A stretch of DNA of 64,000 bases from Porticoccus hydrocarbonoclasticus MCTG13d (GTDB lineage Bacteria > Pseudomonadota > Gammaproteobacteria > Pseudomonadales > Porticoccaceae), in contig NZ_JQMM01000001.1 of the NCBI RefSeq assembly GCF_000744735.1, forward strand, positions 248,001 to 312,000, written 5' to 3'. Positions 1 through 10,237 of this stretch are shown one piece after another (the first letter of the stretch is position 1; every line of letters begins with the position of its first letter). The position numbers and the translations under genes are program-made. The notes under the pieces were generated by a model, which did not search any database, was not told the DNA's origin, and was given only the letters and a program-made list of their open reading frames with translations.

Positions 1-204
1 CGCCAAGGGCCTGCATCGAGGGTAATACCTGATATGGCAACACAATTGAAAGCAGATCTTGTGGTAATGGGGACATTGGGGCGCACAGGAATATCGGGAT
101 TGATCATTGGCAATACGGCTGAGGCCATTCTCGACCAGCTGACCTGTTCCGTACTAGCCATTAAGCCGCCGGGGTTTGTTTCACCAGTGACCGTCACAGA
201 GTAG
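1..204 (+). CDS. Universal stress protein (UspA/UspE type), C-terminal end only
   Basis: The reading frame is open from base 1 and stops at TAG 202-204, so only about the last 67 residues are present and the start lies outside the window. The visible part reads ADLVVMGTLGRTGISGL followed by IGNTAEAILDQL and ends in SVLAIKPPGFVSPV. This matches the UspA family ATP-binding signature G-x2-G-x9-G-S/N and the terminal PPGFxSP tail seen in UspE-like tandem proteins. Such proteins are cytoplasmic stress factors that bind ATP and help cells survive growth arrest and oxidative stress. Family assignment is secure; the choice of UspE over a single-domain Usp is inference from the tail. Confidence 0.85.
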   Translation, partial: RQGPASRVIPDMATQLKADLVVMGTLGRTGISGLIIGNTAEAILDQLTCSVLAIKPPGFVSPVTVTE

Positions 205-292
205 GCCAAGCGGATTAATCTTGTCAGCTTCAGTCATTTGAGTGAAAAAACAGGGATCTATTACCTGCCTAAAACCGAGAAAATGGAGCATT

Positions 293-949
293 GTGTCATC
301 ATCTCTGAAATCACCGGAGCGCGAGCAGTCTTCCGAAGAGGAAATTGCCAACAGCCTGAGCCATGGCGCAGGACTCTTGGCGGCTCTTGTTGCCACACCC
401 CCTCTGTTAATCCGTGCATCCCAACAGGACAACACCGGGTTCATGATCGGCTCGGCGGTCTTTGCCCTGACGATGATACTGCTCTATCTTGCATCCATGC
501 TCTATCACGGCCTTCCCAAGGGGCACAGAAAGAAACAGTTTCAGGTAATAGAACATTCGGCCATTTTTCTACTGATCGCCGGTACCTACACCCCCTTTAC
601 CCTAGGAGCGCTGCGAGGTGCATGGGGCTGGTCTCTATTGGCGGCGATCTGGTGTCTGGCAGCCGCAGGCGTCATACTCAAGGCCAGCAACAGGCTTAAT
701 CATCCGGTCTTTTCCACCGGCCTTTATATTTTAATGGGCTGGCTGATTGTGATTGCAGCCAACCCTTTGTGGCTTCACTTGCCGACACCGGGCTTGGTCT
801 GGCTCGCTTCCGGCGGCTTGGCCTATACCGTGGGGGTGGCATTTTTCACCACCGACAGCTATTTACGATACGGCCACTTTATCTGGCACTTGTTTGTCAT
901 GGCGGGGACTACTTGCCACTATATTGCCATTTTCAACTACGCGGCCTGA
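293..949 (+). CDS. Hemolysin III / PAQR family membrane protein (YqfA-like)
   Basis: An integral inner-membrane protein with about seven hydrophobic segments. It starts with the family signature EEIANSLSHGAGL and carries the conserved YHG after the second segment, LLIAGTYTPF in the middle and HFIWHLFVMAG near the end; these His and Ser residues are the presumed metal-binding set of the PAQR/hemolysin III family. The role in bacteria is poorly defined (membrane lipid or fluidity homeostasis has been proposed). The frame also allows an upstream GTG at 242, but the GTG at 293 has GGAG at 285-288 and gives 218 residues, close to the 219 of E. coli YqfA, so I prefer it. The hemolysin name is historical. 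Confidence 0.85.
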   Translation: MSSSLKSPEREQSSEEEIANSLSHGAGLLAALVATPPLLIRASQQDNTGFMIGSAVFALTMILLYLASMLYHGLPKGHRKKQFQVIEHSAIFLLIAGTYTPFTLGALRGAWGWSLLAAIWCLAAAGVILKASNRLNHPVFSTGLYILMGWLIVIAANPLWLHLPTPGLVWLASGGLAYTVGVAFFTTDSYLRYGHFIWHLFVMAGTTCHYIAIFNYAA

Positions 950-1016
950 CAGGTCTCGTTCATAAGACTGTTTTGATACTGGACATTGCCTTATGTGGTT
1001 ACGAACTACTTGCAGC

Positions 1017-1790
1017 ATGAGCTTCGAAATCGACGTTCCGACACCCTTCATTTTCATGCTCAGGCCACGCAGTGGCGGACAACAAAGGGTGGCCCGCGAG
1101 GAATACACGCTCACACCAGATTGCCCAATGGAGGAATTTACTGATAATTTCGGTAACCTCTGCCAGCGACTACTGGGCCAACCCGGCCCCTTTTCCATCA
1201 CCACCTCTGCCGATGTAAAGACTGTGGATACCATTGAACAGGCCCCGGGCGCGCCTTTTATCGAAGTACAGTATCTGCCGGACTCCATGCTCTGCTATCT
1301 GCTTCCCAGCCGCTACTGCGAATCGGATCGCTTTGTCCAGATGGCCAACGAAATTACCGCCGACCAACAACCGGGCTACGATCAGGTCAGCGCCATTCAA
1401 TGCTGGTTGCGTGAGCGCATTCGCTATGAGCCTATGCTCGGCAATGATCAACTCTCTGCGGCAGAAGTGAATATGCGCCAGTGGGGCGTTTGTCGTGATT
1501 TTGCCCATCTGGGAATTGCCCTATGCCGGAGTCTCAGCATTCCCGCCAGAATGGTCGTCGGCTACCTCTACGAGCTTGACCCTATCGATATGCATGCCTG
1601 GTTTGAGGCCTATGTGGGTGGCCAGTGGTACACCTTTGATGCGACACAACCAACACTGCGGGGTGGTTATGTGGCAATCGGCTATGGCCGGGACGCCGCC
1701 GATGTGGCTATTTACAACCAGTTTGGTCCGGCTGTCTCGCCAATCACACAACGGGTAAGTGTGGTGCGGATAGACAGCACCAGCGATTAA
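1017..1790 (+). CDS. Transglutaminase-like cysteine protease family protein
   Basis: A 257-residue soluble protein. The C-terminal half is a transglutaminase core with a visible catalytic triad: Cys159 in [10 protein letters not shown], His193 in DMHAWFEAY and Asp208 in YTFDATQ. The N-terminal 100 residues form the beta-rich region usual for bacterial transglutaminase-like proteins that accompany peptide-cleaving or cross-linking activities. No signal peptide is seen. The ATG at 1017 is preferred over an ATG at 993 because the [17 protein letters not shown] segment that follows it resembles the usual family start. Substrate unknown. It lies 21 bp upstream of the next gene on the same strand and may be co-transcribed with it. 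Confidence 0.8.
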   Translation: MSFEIDVPTPFIFMLRPRSGGQQRVAREEYTLTPDCPMEEFTDNFGNLCQRLLGQPGPFSITTSADVKTVDTIEQAPGAPFIEVQYLPDSMLCYLLPSRYCESDRFVQMANEITADQQPGYDQVSAIQCWLRERIRYEPMLGNDQLSAAEVNMRQWGVCRDFAHLGIALCRSLSIPARMVVGYLYELDPIDMHAWFEAYVGGQWYTFDATQPTLRGGYVAIGYGRDAADVAIYNQFGPAVSPITQRVSVVRIDSTSD

Positions 1791-1811
1791 TCCTGAGGAG
1801 CAACCAACACC

Positions 1812-2444
1812 ATGTATCTGGAATTCTGGTTTGACTTTGGCAGCACCTATTCCTACCCCGCCGCCATGCGTATCGAGGCCCTTGCGGAGGAGAGAAGCAT
1901 CCCGGTACGGTGGCGCCCGTTCGTGCTCGGAGCCATTTTCAAGCAACAGGGCTGGAACGACTCGCCATTCAACATCTACCCCGACAAAGGGCGCTACATG
2001 TGGCGTGATATGACGCGAATCACCAGCCAGCTAGGTCTGCCCTGGCAAGAACCCTCTCAATTTCCGCGCAACGGCTTGCTGGCGGCACGGGCAGTCTGTA
2101 CTGCACCGGATGCCCAGTGGGTACCGCAGTTCTGTCGGGAGGTATTTCGCGCAAACTTTGAACGCGACGAGGATATCGCCTCACCTGAGGTCATCGACCA
2201 ATGCCTGACCGCCAGTGGCACAGTTGGACAAACTGTACTGGAAGAAGCCGGTTCTGCAGAAACCAAAGGTCGTCTTCATCAGCAGACCCGGATGGCCACC
2301 GAACAACATATCTTCGGCGCACCCTCGTTTCTGGTGGGCAGGGAGCTGTTCTGGGGCAATGAACGGCTGGAAACAGCGCTGGATTTCGCCGCCGGCGCTA
2401 TCGCCTTTCCCGCTTATGAGCAAACACCCAGAGCCAATACCTGA
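1812..2444 (+). CDS. DSBA-like thioredoxin-fold isomerase (2-hydroxychromene-2-carboxylate isomerase family)
   Basis: 210 residues with the kappa-class GST/HCCA isomerase layout: an N-terminal beta strand and loop FWFDFGSTYSYPA, a helical insertion, and the C-terminal IFGAPSFLV plus ELFWGNERL motif that closes the thioredoxin fold. There is no CxxC, so this is not a disulfide oxidoreductase; members use glutathione. HCCA isomerase acts in naphthalene degradation, but no other pathway gene is nearby, so the substrate is unknown. A GAGGAG-type ribosome site (1796-1801) precedes the ATG. It follows the transglutaminase-like gene closely. Confidence 0.8.
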   Translation: MYLEFWFDFGSTYSYPAAMRIEALAEERSIPVRWRPFVLGAIFKQQGWNDSPFNIYPDKGRYMWRDMTRITSQLGLPWQEPSQFPRNGLLAARAVCTAPDAQWVPQFCREVFRANFERDEDIASPEVIDQCLTASGTVGQTVLEEAGSAETKGRLHQQTRMATEQHIFGAPSFLVGRELFWGNERLETALDFAAGAIAFPAYEQTPRANT

Positions 2445-2525
2445 ACTGCATGCCCATGCATGCCAATAGTTGATAGCCAGGAGGGTATCGCCCTATGATC
2501 GGGTAAGACGTTTCCGGGACCACTT

Positions 2526-2918
2526 ATGCACAAGTCACTCTTTTTTTTCGCAGCTGGCTGCCTCGGCGCACTGGCCAACAGCCTCTCCGTCTGGATTTTT
2601 GGCGATCTCGGTATATCGCAAGCACTCGGAGTCGCTATTGCCCCGGGCCTGTCCCCACAATGGCTCTACCCAAGGATCGTCTGGGGCGGACTGTGGGGAC
2701 TGCTGTTTTTGCTGCCGATATGGCAATCGAGATTGGTCTGGAAAGGGATAGTGCTGAGCCTGTTTCCCACTGCAATGCAGCTGTTCATTGTATTTCCCCT
2801 GCAGGCACAGAAGGGTATAGCCGGTCTGGAACTGGGACTGCTGACACCGCTGCTGGTAATATTTTTTAACGGGATCTGGGGTATCTGTACCGCGCTGGCA
2901 ATCAAACTGGCAAGATAA
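2526..2918 (+). CDS. Small hypothetical membrane protein (four predicted segments)
   Basis: 130 residues, strongly hydrophobic, with about four membrane segments: residues 4-26, 48-65, 72-95 and 105-127. I do not recognise a named family. The Trp/Gly-rich pattern IVWGGLWGLLFLLP recurs in short uncharacterised inner-membrane proteins of marine gammaproteobacteria (inference from memory). Composition and length support a real gene rather than a shadow. It lies between the DSBA-like gene and acnA on the same strand; nothing indicates a function. Confidence 0.6.
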   Translation: MHKSLFFFAAGCLGALANSLSVWIFGDLGISQALGVAIAPGLSPQWLYPRIVWGGLWGLLFLLPIWQSRLVWKGIVLSLFPTAMQLFIVFPLQAQKGIAGLELGLLTPLLVIFFNGIWGICTALAIKLAR

Positions 2919-3040
2919 ACAGAGTTTACAGGCGTACTGTAAACCCATTAATAAACTTCCCCACTATTTCGCATACAGACACGATTGCAGGCTTTGACTA
3001 TCCTTAGGCTAGTGATCAAGCAATCGAAACAGGAGCGAGT

Positions 3041-5755
3041 ATGTCCAAGTATCAGTCCACAACCTCGTCGGTTATTGGCGACGACACCTACATCTTTTAC
3101 GACTTTAAGGGTGTGTCAGACAAATACGATATTACCCGACTCCCCTATTCACTGAAGATCCTGCTGGAAAATCTACTCCGTCATGCCAATGAGGATTTTG
3201 TTCAGGACAGGGATATTGAAGCGGTTGCCGGCTGGGATCCGCAGGCAACCCCGAGGGAGGAAATCAATTTTGTGCCAGCGAGGGTTCTGTTGCAGGATTT
3301 CACCGGTGTTCCGGCAGTCGTTGACCTGGCAGCCATGCGCGACGCCATGCGCGAACTGGGGGGCTCACCGGACCGGATCAATCCACTCTCCGCAGTGGAT
3401 CTGGTCATTGACCATTCCGTCATGGTGGATTTTTACGGTCACGAGGACTCGCTCAAAAAGAATACCGCCCTTGAAGTCACCCGCAATCGGGAGCGCTACC
3501 AGTTCCTGCGCTGGGGACAAAAAGCCTTTGAAAACTTCAAGGTTGTCCCTCCCGGCACGGGCATTTGCCATCAGGTAAACCTGGAATATCTAGCTCAGGC
3601 AGTCTACTCAAAGACCGTTGACGGCAAGCTAGTGGCGTATCCCGATACGCTGGTAGGTACCGATTCACACACTACCATGATCAACGGCCTGGGGGTTCTG
3701 GGCTGGGGAGTGGGTGGCATCGAGGCGGAAGCCGCCATGCTGGGACAGCCCATCAGCATGCTGTTGCCCCAGGTTGTGGGTTTTAAATTGACCGGCAAGT
3801 TACCCGAGGGCGCCACCGCCACCGATTTGGTACTAACTGTGACCGAGCAGCTGCGCAAACACGGGGTGGTATCAAAATTTGTCGAATTCTTTGGCCCGGG
3901 GCTGGAAAGCCTGTCACTCGCAGATCGTGCCACTATCGGCAATATGACACCGGAATACGGCGCGACCTGCGCTATTTTCCCTATCGACCGGGAAACCATT
4001 AACTATCTCAAGCTCACCGGGCGCAGTGAACAACAACTAGCCTTGGTAGAAACCTACACCAAAACTGTCGGGATATGGCATGACGAAAATACCCCGGACG
4101 CAGAGTACAGCTCGTTGCTGGAGCTCAATCTGGCCGATGTCGTACCTAGCCTCGCGGGACCAAAGCGCCCCCAGGACCGTGTCCCTCTCTCGGCTATGGC
4201 CGACCACTATCGCGAGCTGCTGGAAAATGCCACCGCCACACGCACTGACCAGATTCAGGCACGGAACATGGATGATGAAGGCGCGGCCATGGAAGAGCCA
4301 GTAGATACCGCTCACGAAATCACTTTCCAGAATCAAAATTTTCAGCTACATGATGGGGCAGTGGTCATTGCCGCCATTACCAGTTGCACAAACACCTCCA
4401 ATCCGAGTGTCATGTTGGCAGCGGGCCTGCTCGCCCGGAAAGCGAGACAGCGGGGACTTACCGTAAAACCCTGGGTCAAAACCAGTCTGGCCCCCGGCTC
4501 GAAGGTAGTCACCGAATACCTGGAGAAGTCCGGCTTGCTGGAAGATCTCGAAGCAATGGGCTTCTATCTGGTGGGCTATGGCTGCACCACCTGTATCGGC
4601 AATTCAGGGCCACTGCCCGATGAAATAGCCGAATCCATCCGTGCCCGGAATCTCACGGTGGCGTCCGTGTTGTCTGGCAATCGCAATTTTGAAGGCCGTA
4701 TTCATTCCGATGTAAAAACCAACTATCTGGCATCGCCCCCTCTGGTGGTGGCCTATGCGCTGGCCGGCAGTATGCTGCTGGATCTGAAAAACGAGCCCCT
4801 GGGCGAAGACGCGGAAGGTCGTGCCGTTTATCTGAAGGACATCTGGCCATCCTCAGAAGAAATCAAGGCGCTGGTTAATACTCATGTGGCAGCCGGACTG
4901 TTCCGGGAAAAATACGCAGATGTCTACAGTGGGGATGAGGAATGGCAGAACCTGCCGGTATCCGGTGGGGAGCTGTACAGCTGGCCGGAATCCACTTATG
5001 TCCGCAAACCGCCTTTTTTTGAAGGCATGACCACCGAGCCAGCGGCGATAAGGCCCATCGAACAGGCCCGTTGCCTGCTGAAGCTGGGAGACTCAATCAC
5101 CACCGACCACATATCCCCGGCCGGCAGTATTGCCAAGGACAGCCCGGCGGGGCGCTATCTGGTCGAACAGGGTGTGGAGCCGAAGGATTTCAACTCCTAT
5201 GGATCGCGGCGGGGCAACCACGAGGTGATGATGCGCGGTACCTTTGCCAATGTACGGTTGCGCAATCAGCTGGCTCCGGACACCGAGGGCGGATGGACCA
5301 CTTACTTTCCCGATAATTCGTCGATCAGTGTGTACGACGCCGCCATGAAATACCGGCAAACCGAAACACCCCTGGTGGTGCTGGCTGGGCAGGAATACGG
5401 CACCGGTTCCTCCCGGGACTGGGCTGCGAAAGGTACCATTCTACTCGGTGTCCGGGCGGTGATTGCCAAAAGCTTCGAGCGCATTCATCGTTCAAATCTG
5501 GTGGGCATGGGGGTTTTGCCGCTACAGTTCAGTGATGGGGAAGATGCCGACTCGCTGGGTCTGGATGGCACCGAGCATTTCGATATTCCCGCTATTGATG
5601 CTGACCAACGCGAGTTATCTGTCACAGCAACCGGCGAGAGGGGAACCTGCACTTTCTCGGTCACGGTGCGCATCGACACCCCCAATGAATTCGACTACTT
5701 CAGAAATGGTGGCATTCTGCACTACGTACTGCGCAAGCTCACCGGTACACAGTGA
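3041..5755 (+). CDS. acnA: Aconitate hydratase A
   Basis: 904 residues, the normal length of AcnA. It catalyses citrate-isocitrate isomerisation in the TCA and glyoxylate cycles in the cytoplasm. The three [4Fe-4S] ligands are visible as Cys449 ([12 protein letters not shown]), Cys515 and Cys518 ([12 protein letters not shown]), with the same spacing as in E. coli AcnA. The substrate loops [21 protein letters not shown] and, in the swivel domain, [15 protein letters not shown] are intact. The ATG follows AGGAGCGAG at 3031-3039. AcnA is the stress-resistant, usually iron- and oxidant-tolerant form compared with AcnB. It is monocistronic and convergent with nemA (27 bp between stops). No degeneration seen. 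Confidence 0.98.
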   Translation: MSKYQSTTSSVIGDDTYIFYDFKGVSDKYDITRLPYSLKILLENLLRHANEDFVQDRDIEAVAGWDPQATPREEINFVPARVLLQDFTGVPAVVDLAAMRDAMRELGGSPDRINPLSAVDLVIDHSVMVDFYGHEDSLKKNTALEVTRNRERYQFLRWGQKAFENFKVVPPGTGICHQVNLEYLAQAVYSKTVDGKLVAYPDTLVGTDSHTTMINGLGVLGWGVGGIEAEAAMLGQPISMLLPQVVGFKLTGKLPEGATATDLVLTVTEQLRKHGVVSKFVEFFGPGLESLSLADRATIGNMTPEYGATCAIFPIDRETINYLKLTGRSEQQLALVETYTKTVGIWHDENTPDAEYSSLLELNLADVVPSLAGPKRPQDRVPLSAMADHYRELLENATATRTDQIQARNMDDEGAAMEEPVDTAHEITFQNQNFQLHDGAVVIAAITSCTNTSNPSVMLAAGLLARKARQRGLTVKPWVKTSLAPGSKVVTEYLEKSGLLEDLEAMGFYLVGYGCTTCIGNSGPLPDEIAESIRARNLTVASVLSGNRNFEGRIHSDVKTNYLASPPLVVAYALAGSMLLDLKNEPLGEDAEGRAVYLKDIWPSSEEIKALVNTHVAAGLFREKYADVYSGDEEWQNLPVSGGELYSWPESTYVRKPPFFEGMTTEPAAIRPIEQARCLLKLGDSITTDHISPAGSIAKDSPAGRYLVEQGVEPKDFNSYGSRRGNHEVMMRGTFANVRLRNQLAPDTEGGWTTYFPDNSSISVYDAAMKYRQTETPLVVLAGQEYGTGSSRDWAAKGTILLGVRAVIAKSFERIHRSNLVGMGVLPLQFSDGEDADSLGLDGTEHFDIPAIDADQRELSVTATGERGTCTFSVTVRIDTPNEFDYFRNGGILHYVLRKLTGTQ

Positions 5756-5782
5756 ACCTGTAGTAGGAACAAATCCCGTATT

Positions 5783-6895
5783 TCAGTTCGTGTCAGCGAG
5801 ACGGGGGTAATCGGTGTACCCCCGCTCGTCGCCACCGTAAAAGCTGGCGGAGTCCCATTCATTCAGCTGGGCATGACGACGGAAACGCTCGGGGAGGTCG
5901 GGGTTGGCAATAAACGGACGGCCAAAGGAGACCAGATCACAACGGCCTGCCTTGATCCGTCGGCGCGCCTCATCGGCCGTGTATCCGCCATTGGCGATAT
6001 AACAACCTTTATACCCAGCCCGGATAGCATCGATTACCTGCTCGGGCCGACCGTCGGCATGGTTGCCCTGAAAGGAATCCTCCACCACCTCAAGGTAGGA
6101 CAGCCCGGTCTGGTTCAGCCGCTCGGCAAAGGTCCCATAGGTAGTCACTGGATCATCATCATACATATCATTAAAACTGCCGGTGGGACTGACCCGGATG
6201 CCGGAACAGTCGGCACCCCAGACAGAGAGAACAGCATCCACTACCATCATCGGAAAACGCAGCCGGTTTTCTAGAGAGCCGCCAAATTCATCCTCGCGCT
6301 GATTGCTGCCACTGCGCAAAAACTGGTCGATCAGATAGCCATTTGCCGCGTGGATCTGAACACCGTCGAATCCCGCCCGCCGAGCGTTCTCCGCACCGAC
6401 CCGGTATTGATTGACGATGCCGGGAATCTCGTCTCTGTTCAACGCCCTGGGCTGGGGAATATCCACCATTCCCGAATCGGCACTGATAAAAGTCTGCGCC
6501 CCGCGGGGCTTGATTGCGGAAGGCGCCACGGGCTGTGCACCCTCCGCCTGTAGGGCGGGGTGAGAAATCCGGCCCACATGCCAAAGCTGCAGATGTATTC
6601 GGCCCCCTGCCTGATGTACCGCATCCGTGACCCTGCGCCAGCCAGCGATTTGCTCGTCCGTATAGATGCCGGGAGTAAAGGCATAACCTTTACCCTGCCG
6701 GGAGATCTGAGTTGCTTCACTGATAATCAGTCCCGCACCAGCCCGCTGCCGATAGTATTCAGCATTCATTTCACTGGGAGCATCACCCGGCTGGGTGGCT
6801 CTGGAACGGGTCAGCGGCGACATGACGATACGATTCGGCAACAACAGATTACCGAGCCTGAAAGATTCAAAAAGAATGTCTGCCTGCGTGCTCAT
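5783..6895 (-). CDS. nemA: N-ethylmaleimide reductase-like flavoenzyme (Old Yellow Enzyme family)
   Basis: 370 residues. An FMN-dependent alkene reductase that uses NAD(P)H to reduce activated C=C bonds, nitro compounds and other electrophiles. The TIM-barrel motifs are clear: NRIVMSPLTRSRA at the start, LQLWHVGRISHP, GFDGVQIHAANGYLIDQFL with the His-Ala-Asn substrate ligands, and the phosphate-binding GRPFIANPDLPERF at the end. The frame can be extended 27 codons upstream, but the ATG at 6895 has AGGAG at the right distance and starts the typical protein. It diverges from a curA-like reductase across a 297-bp region holding an inverted repeat, so the two may respond to the same electrophile-sensing repressor (inference). 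Confidence 0.93.
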   Translation of the reverse strand: MSTQADILFESFRLGNLLLPNRIVMSPLTRSRATQPGDAPSEMNAEYYRQRAGAGLIISEATQISRQGKGYAFTPGIYTDEQIAGWRRVTDAVHQAGGRIHLQLWHVGRISHPALQAEGAQPVAPSAIKPRGAQTFISADSGMVDIPQPRALNRDEIPGIVNQYRVGAENARRAGFDGVQIHAANGYLIDQFLRSGSNQREDEFGGSLENRLRFPMMVVDAVLSVWGADCSGIRVSPTGSFNDMYDDDPVTTYGTFAERLNQTGLSYLEVVEDSFQGNHADGRPEQVIDAIRAGYKGCYIANGGYTADEARRRIKAGRCDLVSFGRPFIANPDLPERFRRHAQLNEWDSASFYGGDERGYTDYPRLADTN

Positions 6896-7192
6896 GTTCC
6901 TCTCCTGTTTCTGTTGCAATGATCTATGGGTCAGGCACACGCCAGTTTCGCATCCAGTCTGCTGCCGCGCATACACTCTACAACATCAATGTGCATTCGA
7001 TGGATTGACTATCCGACGACCCGTGACGGGCAATGGAAATATATGTTTTCCTGGAAAGAATTCCCCGACAATATCTGACAGTGCCGACAAATCCACCTGC
7101 TGTGGCCCATAATCAGTATCATATAACCATATTACAGCTTTGTCGGATCGCAGCACGACAAATAACCAAACCGATCTTTGCGGGAGTAAACC
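6896..7192. promoter_or_regulatory. Divergent promoter region nemA/curA with inverted repeat
   Basis: No gene is supported here. It contains TTTGTCG at 7139-7145 and its reverse complement CGACAAA at 7156-7162, separated by 10 bp, plus another CGACAAAT at 7085-7092. The repeat lies 30-54 bp upstream of the curA start, a usual operator position. In E. coli nemA is controlled by the TetR-type repressor NemR; no repressor gene is adjacent here, so the binding protein is unknown. Confidence 0.4.
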
Positions 7193-8215
7193 ATGCAGCA
7201 ACCGGTCAATCGCCAGGTAATCCTCAAATCAAGACCTTCCGACATTCCACAGGCGGAGAACTTTGCTGTTATCGAATCGGCGATACCCTCTCTGAATGAC
7301 GGACAGATACTGGTTCGCAATGTATATCTCTCGGTGGAACCAGCGATGCGCGGCTGGGTCAGCGCAGTGGCCAATTATTCGGAACCGGTAGCGATAGATG
7401 GCGTAATGCGCAGCCTCACAGTGGGGCATGTGGTGGAATCGCGCCATCCCGATTTCCAGATTGGCGAGGTTGTCACAGGCATGTTTGGCTGGCAGGACTA
7501 TGCGGCCGTCGAGGCAGCCGCCATTCAACGCAAGGTGCCCGATAACGGACTGCCGATCTCCACTGCGCTCGGTGTTTTGGGGATCAATGGATTAACCGCT
7601 TATTTTGGACTTTTTGATCTGAGCCAGCCGAACCCGGGTGACACCGTAGTTGTATCTACTGCCGCTGGCGCAGTGGGCTCCTGTGTTGGCCAACTGGCCA
7701 AACTGCATGGTTGCCGTACCGTTGGCATTACCGGCGGCCCCGAAAAGGTCGACCTTTGCCGAGAGACTTTTCAGTACGACGAAGCGATTGATTACCGGGC
7801 TGATGATTTCGAAGCGACACTCGCCCTGGCCTGTCCGGATGGAGTGGATATCTATTTCGATAACACCAGCGGTCCGATCAGCGATGCAGTGATGCGACAC
7901 ATCAATGTCGGCGCACGTATCACCCTGTGCGGCACCGCCTCAATCACTCGCTGGGATCCCATTCCGCAGGGACCAAGAGTACACCGGCAGCTGTTGGTCA
8001 ACCGGGCAAGAATGCAGGGCTTTCTGGTATTCGATTATATGGATCGCTATGCTGAGGCGCTTGAAAAACTGACTCCTCTGGTTCGCAATGGTGAGCTTCG
8101 ATATCGGGAAGCCATTCTCGAAGGCATTGATCAGGCACCGGACTCAATCGCCAGCCTTTACCGGGGCGACAATCTGGGCAAACGCTTGATCCGTATCGCA
8201 CCTGACCGTATTTAA
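7193..8215 (+). CDS. curA: NADPH-dependent enone reductase (CurA / leukotriene B4 dehydrogenase family)
   Basis: 340 residues of the zinc-free MDR superfamily. Signatures: YLSVEPAMRGW in the N-terminal catalytic domain, the Rossmann segment TVVVSTAAGAVGSCVGQLAKL, and YFDNTSGPISDAVM in the C-terminal half, all typical of CurA/PTGR-like NADP-dependent alkenal or curcumin reductases. It reduces the double bond of alpha,beta-unsaturated ketones and aldehydes in the cytoplasm. GGGAG lies 7-8 bases before the ATG. Its divergent pairing with another alkene reductase suggests a shared detoxification role. The exact substrate cannot be told from sequence. Confidence 0.88.
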   Translation: MQQPVNRQVILKSRPSDIPQAENFAVIESAIPSLNDGQILVRNVYLSVEPAMRGWVSAVANYSEPVAIDGVMRSLTVGHVVESRHPDFQIGEVVTGMFGWQDYAAVEAAAIQRKVPDNGLPISTALGVLGINGLTAYFGLFDLSQPNPGDTVVVSTAAGAVGSCVGQLAKLHGCRTVGITGGPEKVDLCRETFQYDEAIDYRADDFEATLALACPDGVDIYFDNTSGPISDAVMRHINVGARITLCGTASITRWDPIPQGPRVHRQLLVNRARMQGFLVFDYMDRYAEALEKLTPLVRNGELRYREAILEGIDQAPDSIASLYRGDNLGKRLIRIAPDRI

Positions 8216-8302
8216 CCGATGGCAAAACACAGGATGGCAACCCCTTAACCGGATTCTCTACTATCACAAGCCAGAGCACTTTATAGAAAAGTATGCCCGA
8301 CC

Positions 8303-9988
8303 ATGACGCCATCCTATCTCACTGACATCATCGCCCTGCTGGTGGCGGCTGTCATCGCTGTACCGCTGGCTCAGACACTGCGGCTCGGCGCTGTCCCGGG
8401 TTTTTTGATCGCCGGGCTGGCCGTGGGACCTTACGGCTTTGGTCTGATCAGTAATGTCGGCGACATCAGTCACCTGGCTGAAATCGGTGTGGTCTTTCTA
8501 CTGTTTGTGATTGGTATTGAACTGAAACCTTCCCTACTCTGGCAGATGCGCCGCCTGGTATTTGGCCTGGGTTCCCTGCAGGTATTGTTGAGTGCGGTTC
8601 TGATCGGCAGTATTGCCTATTTTCTATTCGATATTTCCTCCCATGCGGCCATTTTGATTGGCCCGGCGCTGGCCCTGTCTTCCACGGCTTTTGTCATCCA
8701 GCTAATCGCTGACCAAAAGCTGATAAATTCAAGCTATGGTCGCTCCTCTATCGCCGTGCTGCTGATGCAGGATCTCGCCGTAGTCCCTTTACTGGCGCTG
8801 GTTCCCCTGCTCTCCGGGCCAGAGATCAAAATGGATGACGATATCTGGCTGACGCTGATCAAATCCGTTTCGATTGTCGCACTGGTAGTCTTTGTGGGAC
8901 GCTATTTACTGCACCCACTCTTACACCGGGTGGCCATGTCCGGTAGCCGAGAAGTATTCACGGCTTCGGCCGTACTGATTGTGATGGGCACCGCGCTGGC
9001 CACTGAACATGCCGGCCTGTCCATGGCGATGGGTGCCTTTCTGGCGGGTATGCTGATCTCCGACTCATTTTACCGCCATCAGGTAATTGCCGAAATTGAG
9101 CCCTTTCGCGGCCTGTTGCTGGGTATGTTTTTCATGTCCATGGGGATGTCGCTGAATATAGGTCTACTGCTGGACAAACCGTTTCTCTCCCTTGGCCTGC
9201 TCGGTCTACTGTTGCTGGTAAAAATGCTAGTGCTGTTACCGATCTGTCTCCTGTTAGGGCTAAAAACCCGGGTCAGCCTGGCCGTCGCACTGATACTTGC
9301 CCAAAGTGGCGAATTTTCTCTGGTGCTTTTTTCTCTGGCAAATAAATCCGGCCTACTCGGCACAGCATTGTTTCAGCAACTTTTACTGGTGGTCTTGCTG
9401 AGCATGCTTGCGACCCCGTTACTGGCAAGGAAAGCGGAAAAACTGGCGAAATCCCAACACGGCGAACGACAAGAGCCAGAAACCATCGCTGAAGCACCTA
9501 TAGTTCTGGCCGGCTTTGGCCGGGTTGGCTGCAATGTCGGTGAAATTCTCACCCGATCTGGCAAATCGTTTGTCGCGTTGGATGCAGATCCGGAAGTAGT
9601 TAAGCGGGAGCGAGCCAACGGCCACCCCGTCTATTTTGGCGACGTTCGAAAACCCGAAGTTCTTATATCCGCAGGCGCGACCAATGCCCAAGTCATCATC
9701 GTCACTATCAATGACTCGAAAGCCACAGAAGCGATTGTCGCTTCTCTGCGACGCACCTATCCCAAGAAACATATCTATGCCCGTGGTCTCGGCCTGCCCC
9801 AGTGCCAGTCCCTGAGTGACCTGGGTGCCAACGGGGTGGTTTCGGAAAACCTTGAAGCCAGTCTCGAATTGGCCAGAATGGCATTGGCAGATATGGGCGT
9901 ATCAGATGCCATACTGCTGGATACGATCGATAGGTTTCGCCAGAGGTACCAGAGTCGGATCAAGCGCACCAAGCTCGATGAACCCTAA
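8303..9988 (+). CDS. Kef-type monovalent cation:proton antiporter (CPA2) with TrkA-N domain
   Basis: 561 residues. Residues 1 to about 380 form 12-13 membrane helices with the CPA2 features PGFLIAGLAVGPYGFG, LLFVIGIELKPSLLW and QDLAVVPLLALV. From about residue 395 a cytoplasmic Rossmann RCK/TrkA-N domain follows (LAGFGRVGCNVGEIL, then DADPEVV and YFGDVRKPEVL), which binds NAD(H) and gates the channel. Proteins of this type release K+ in exchange for H+ to protect against electrophiles or to tune pH. KefB and KefC of E. coli are slightly longer (about 600-620), so I leave the symbol blank. Its position beside two electrophile-reducing enzymes is consistent with Kef-like protection (inference). 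Confidence 0.93.
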   Translation: MTPSYLTDIIALLVAAVIAVPLAQTLRLGAVPGFLIAGLAVGPYGFGLISNVGDISHLAEIGVVFLLFVIGIELKPSLLWQMRRLVFGLGSLQVLLSAVLIGSIAYFLFDISSHAAILIGPALALSSTAFVIQLIADQKLINSSYGRSSIAVLLMQDLAVVPLLALVPLLSGPEIKMDDDIWLTLIKSVSIVALVVFVGRYLLHPLLHRVAMSGSREVFTASAVLIVMGTALATEHAGLSMAMGAFLAGMLISDSFYRHQVIAEIEPFRGLLLGMFFMSMGMSLNIGLLLDKPFLSLGLLGLLLLVKMLVLLPICLLLGLKTRVSLAVALILAQSGEFSLVLFSLANKSGLLGTALFQQLLLVVLLSMLATPLLARKAEKLAKSQHGERQEPETIAEAPIVLAGFGRVGCNVGEILTRSGKSFVALDADPEVVKRERANGHPVYFGDVRKPEVLISAGATNAQVIIVTINDSKATEAIVASLRRTYPKKHIYARGLGLPQCQSLSDLGANGVVSENLEASLELARMALADMGVSDAILLDTIDRFRQRYQSRIKRTKLDEP

Positions 9989-10237
9989 ACCCGCGGGAAG
10001 CGGCCCTGAGTCCCAAAACCTAGTGGCAATCAAATAAATCTACCATTCCTGAAAAAAACCCTATATAGTGCGTAAAGCTTGAAAGTACGTCCTATATTTA
10101 TGTGCACCATTTCGATGTCTCATCTTTAGAACTTCGGCCTGTTATTCATAATTACTAGCAATACTTCCAGCAAATACCGCCTCCTCAAAAAGGCAACAAT
10201 TAATACTTTATTACCAATGAATAGATAGGAAACGAAT
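9989..10237 (+). promoter_or_regulatory. Long leader region of the cold-shock gene
   Basis: 249 bp without a coding signal, AT-rich toward the start codon. Csp genes of the CspA type usually have a long structured 5' untranslated leader that refolds at low temperature and exposes the ribosome site; the size fits, but I cannot fold it by eye. AGGAAACGA at 10228-10236 is the ribosome site. A TATATAGTG string near 10061 could be a -10 element, without a convincing -35. Confidence 0.4.

Noticed and set aside
5799-5825. CGGGGGTA...TACCCCCG hairpin between acnA and nemA
   Set aside because: It lies within the last codons of nemA and has no T run on either strand, so it is not supported as a terminator.
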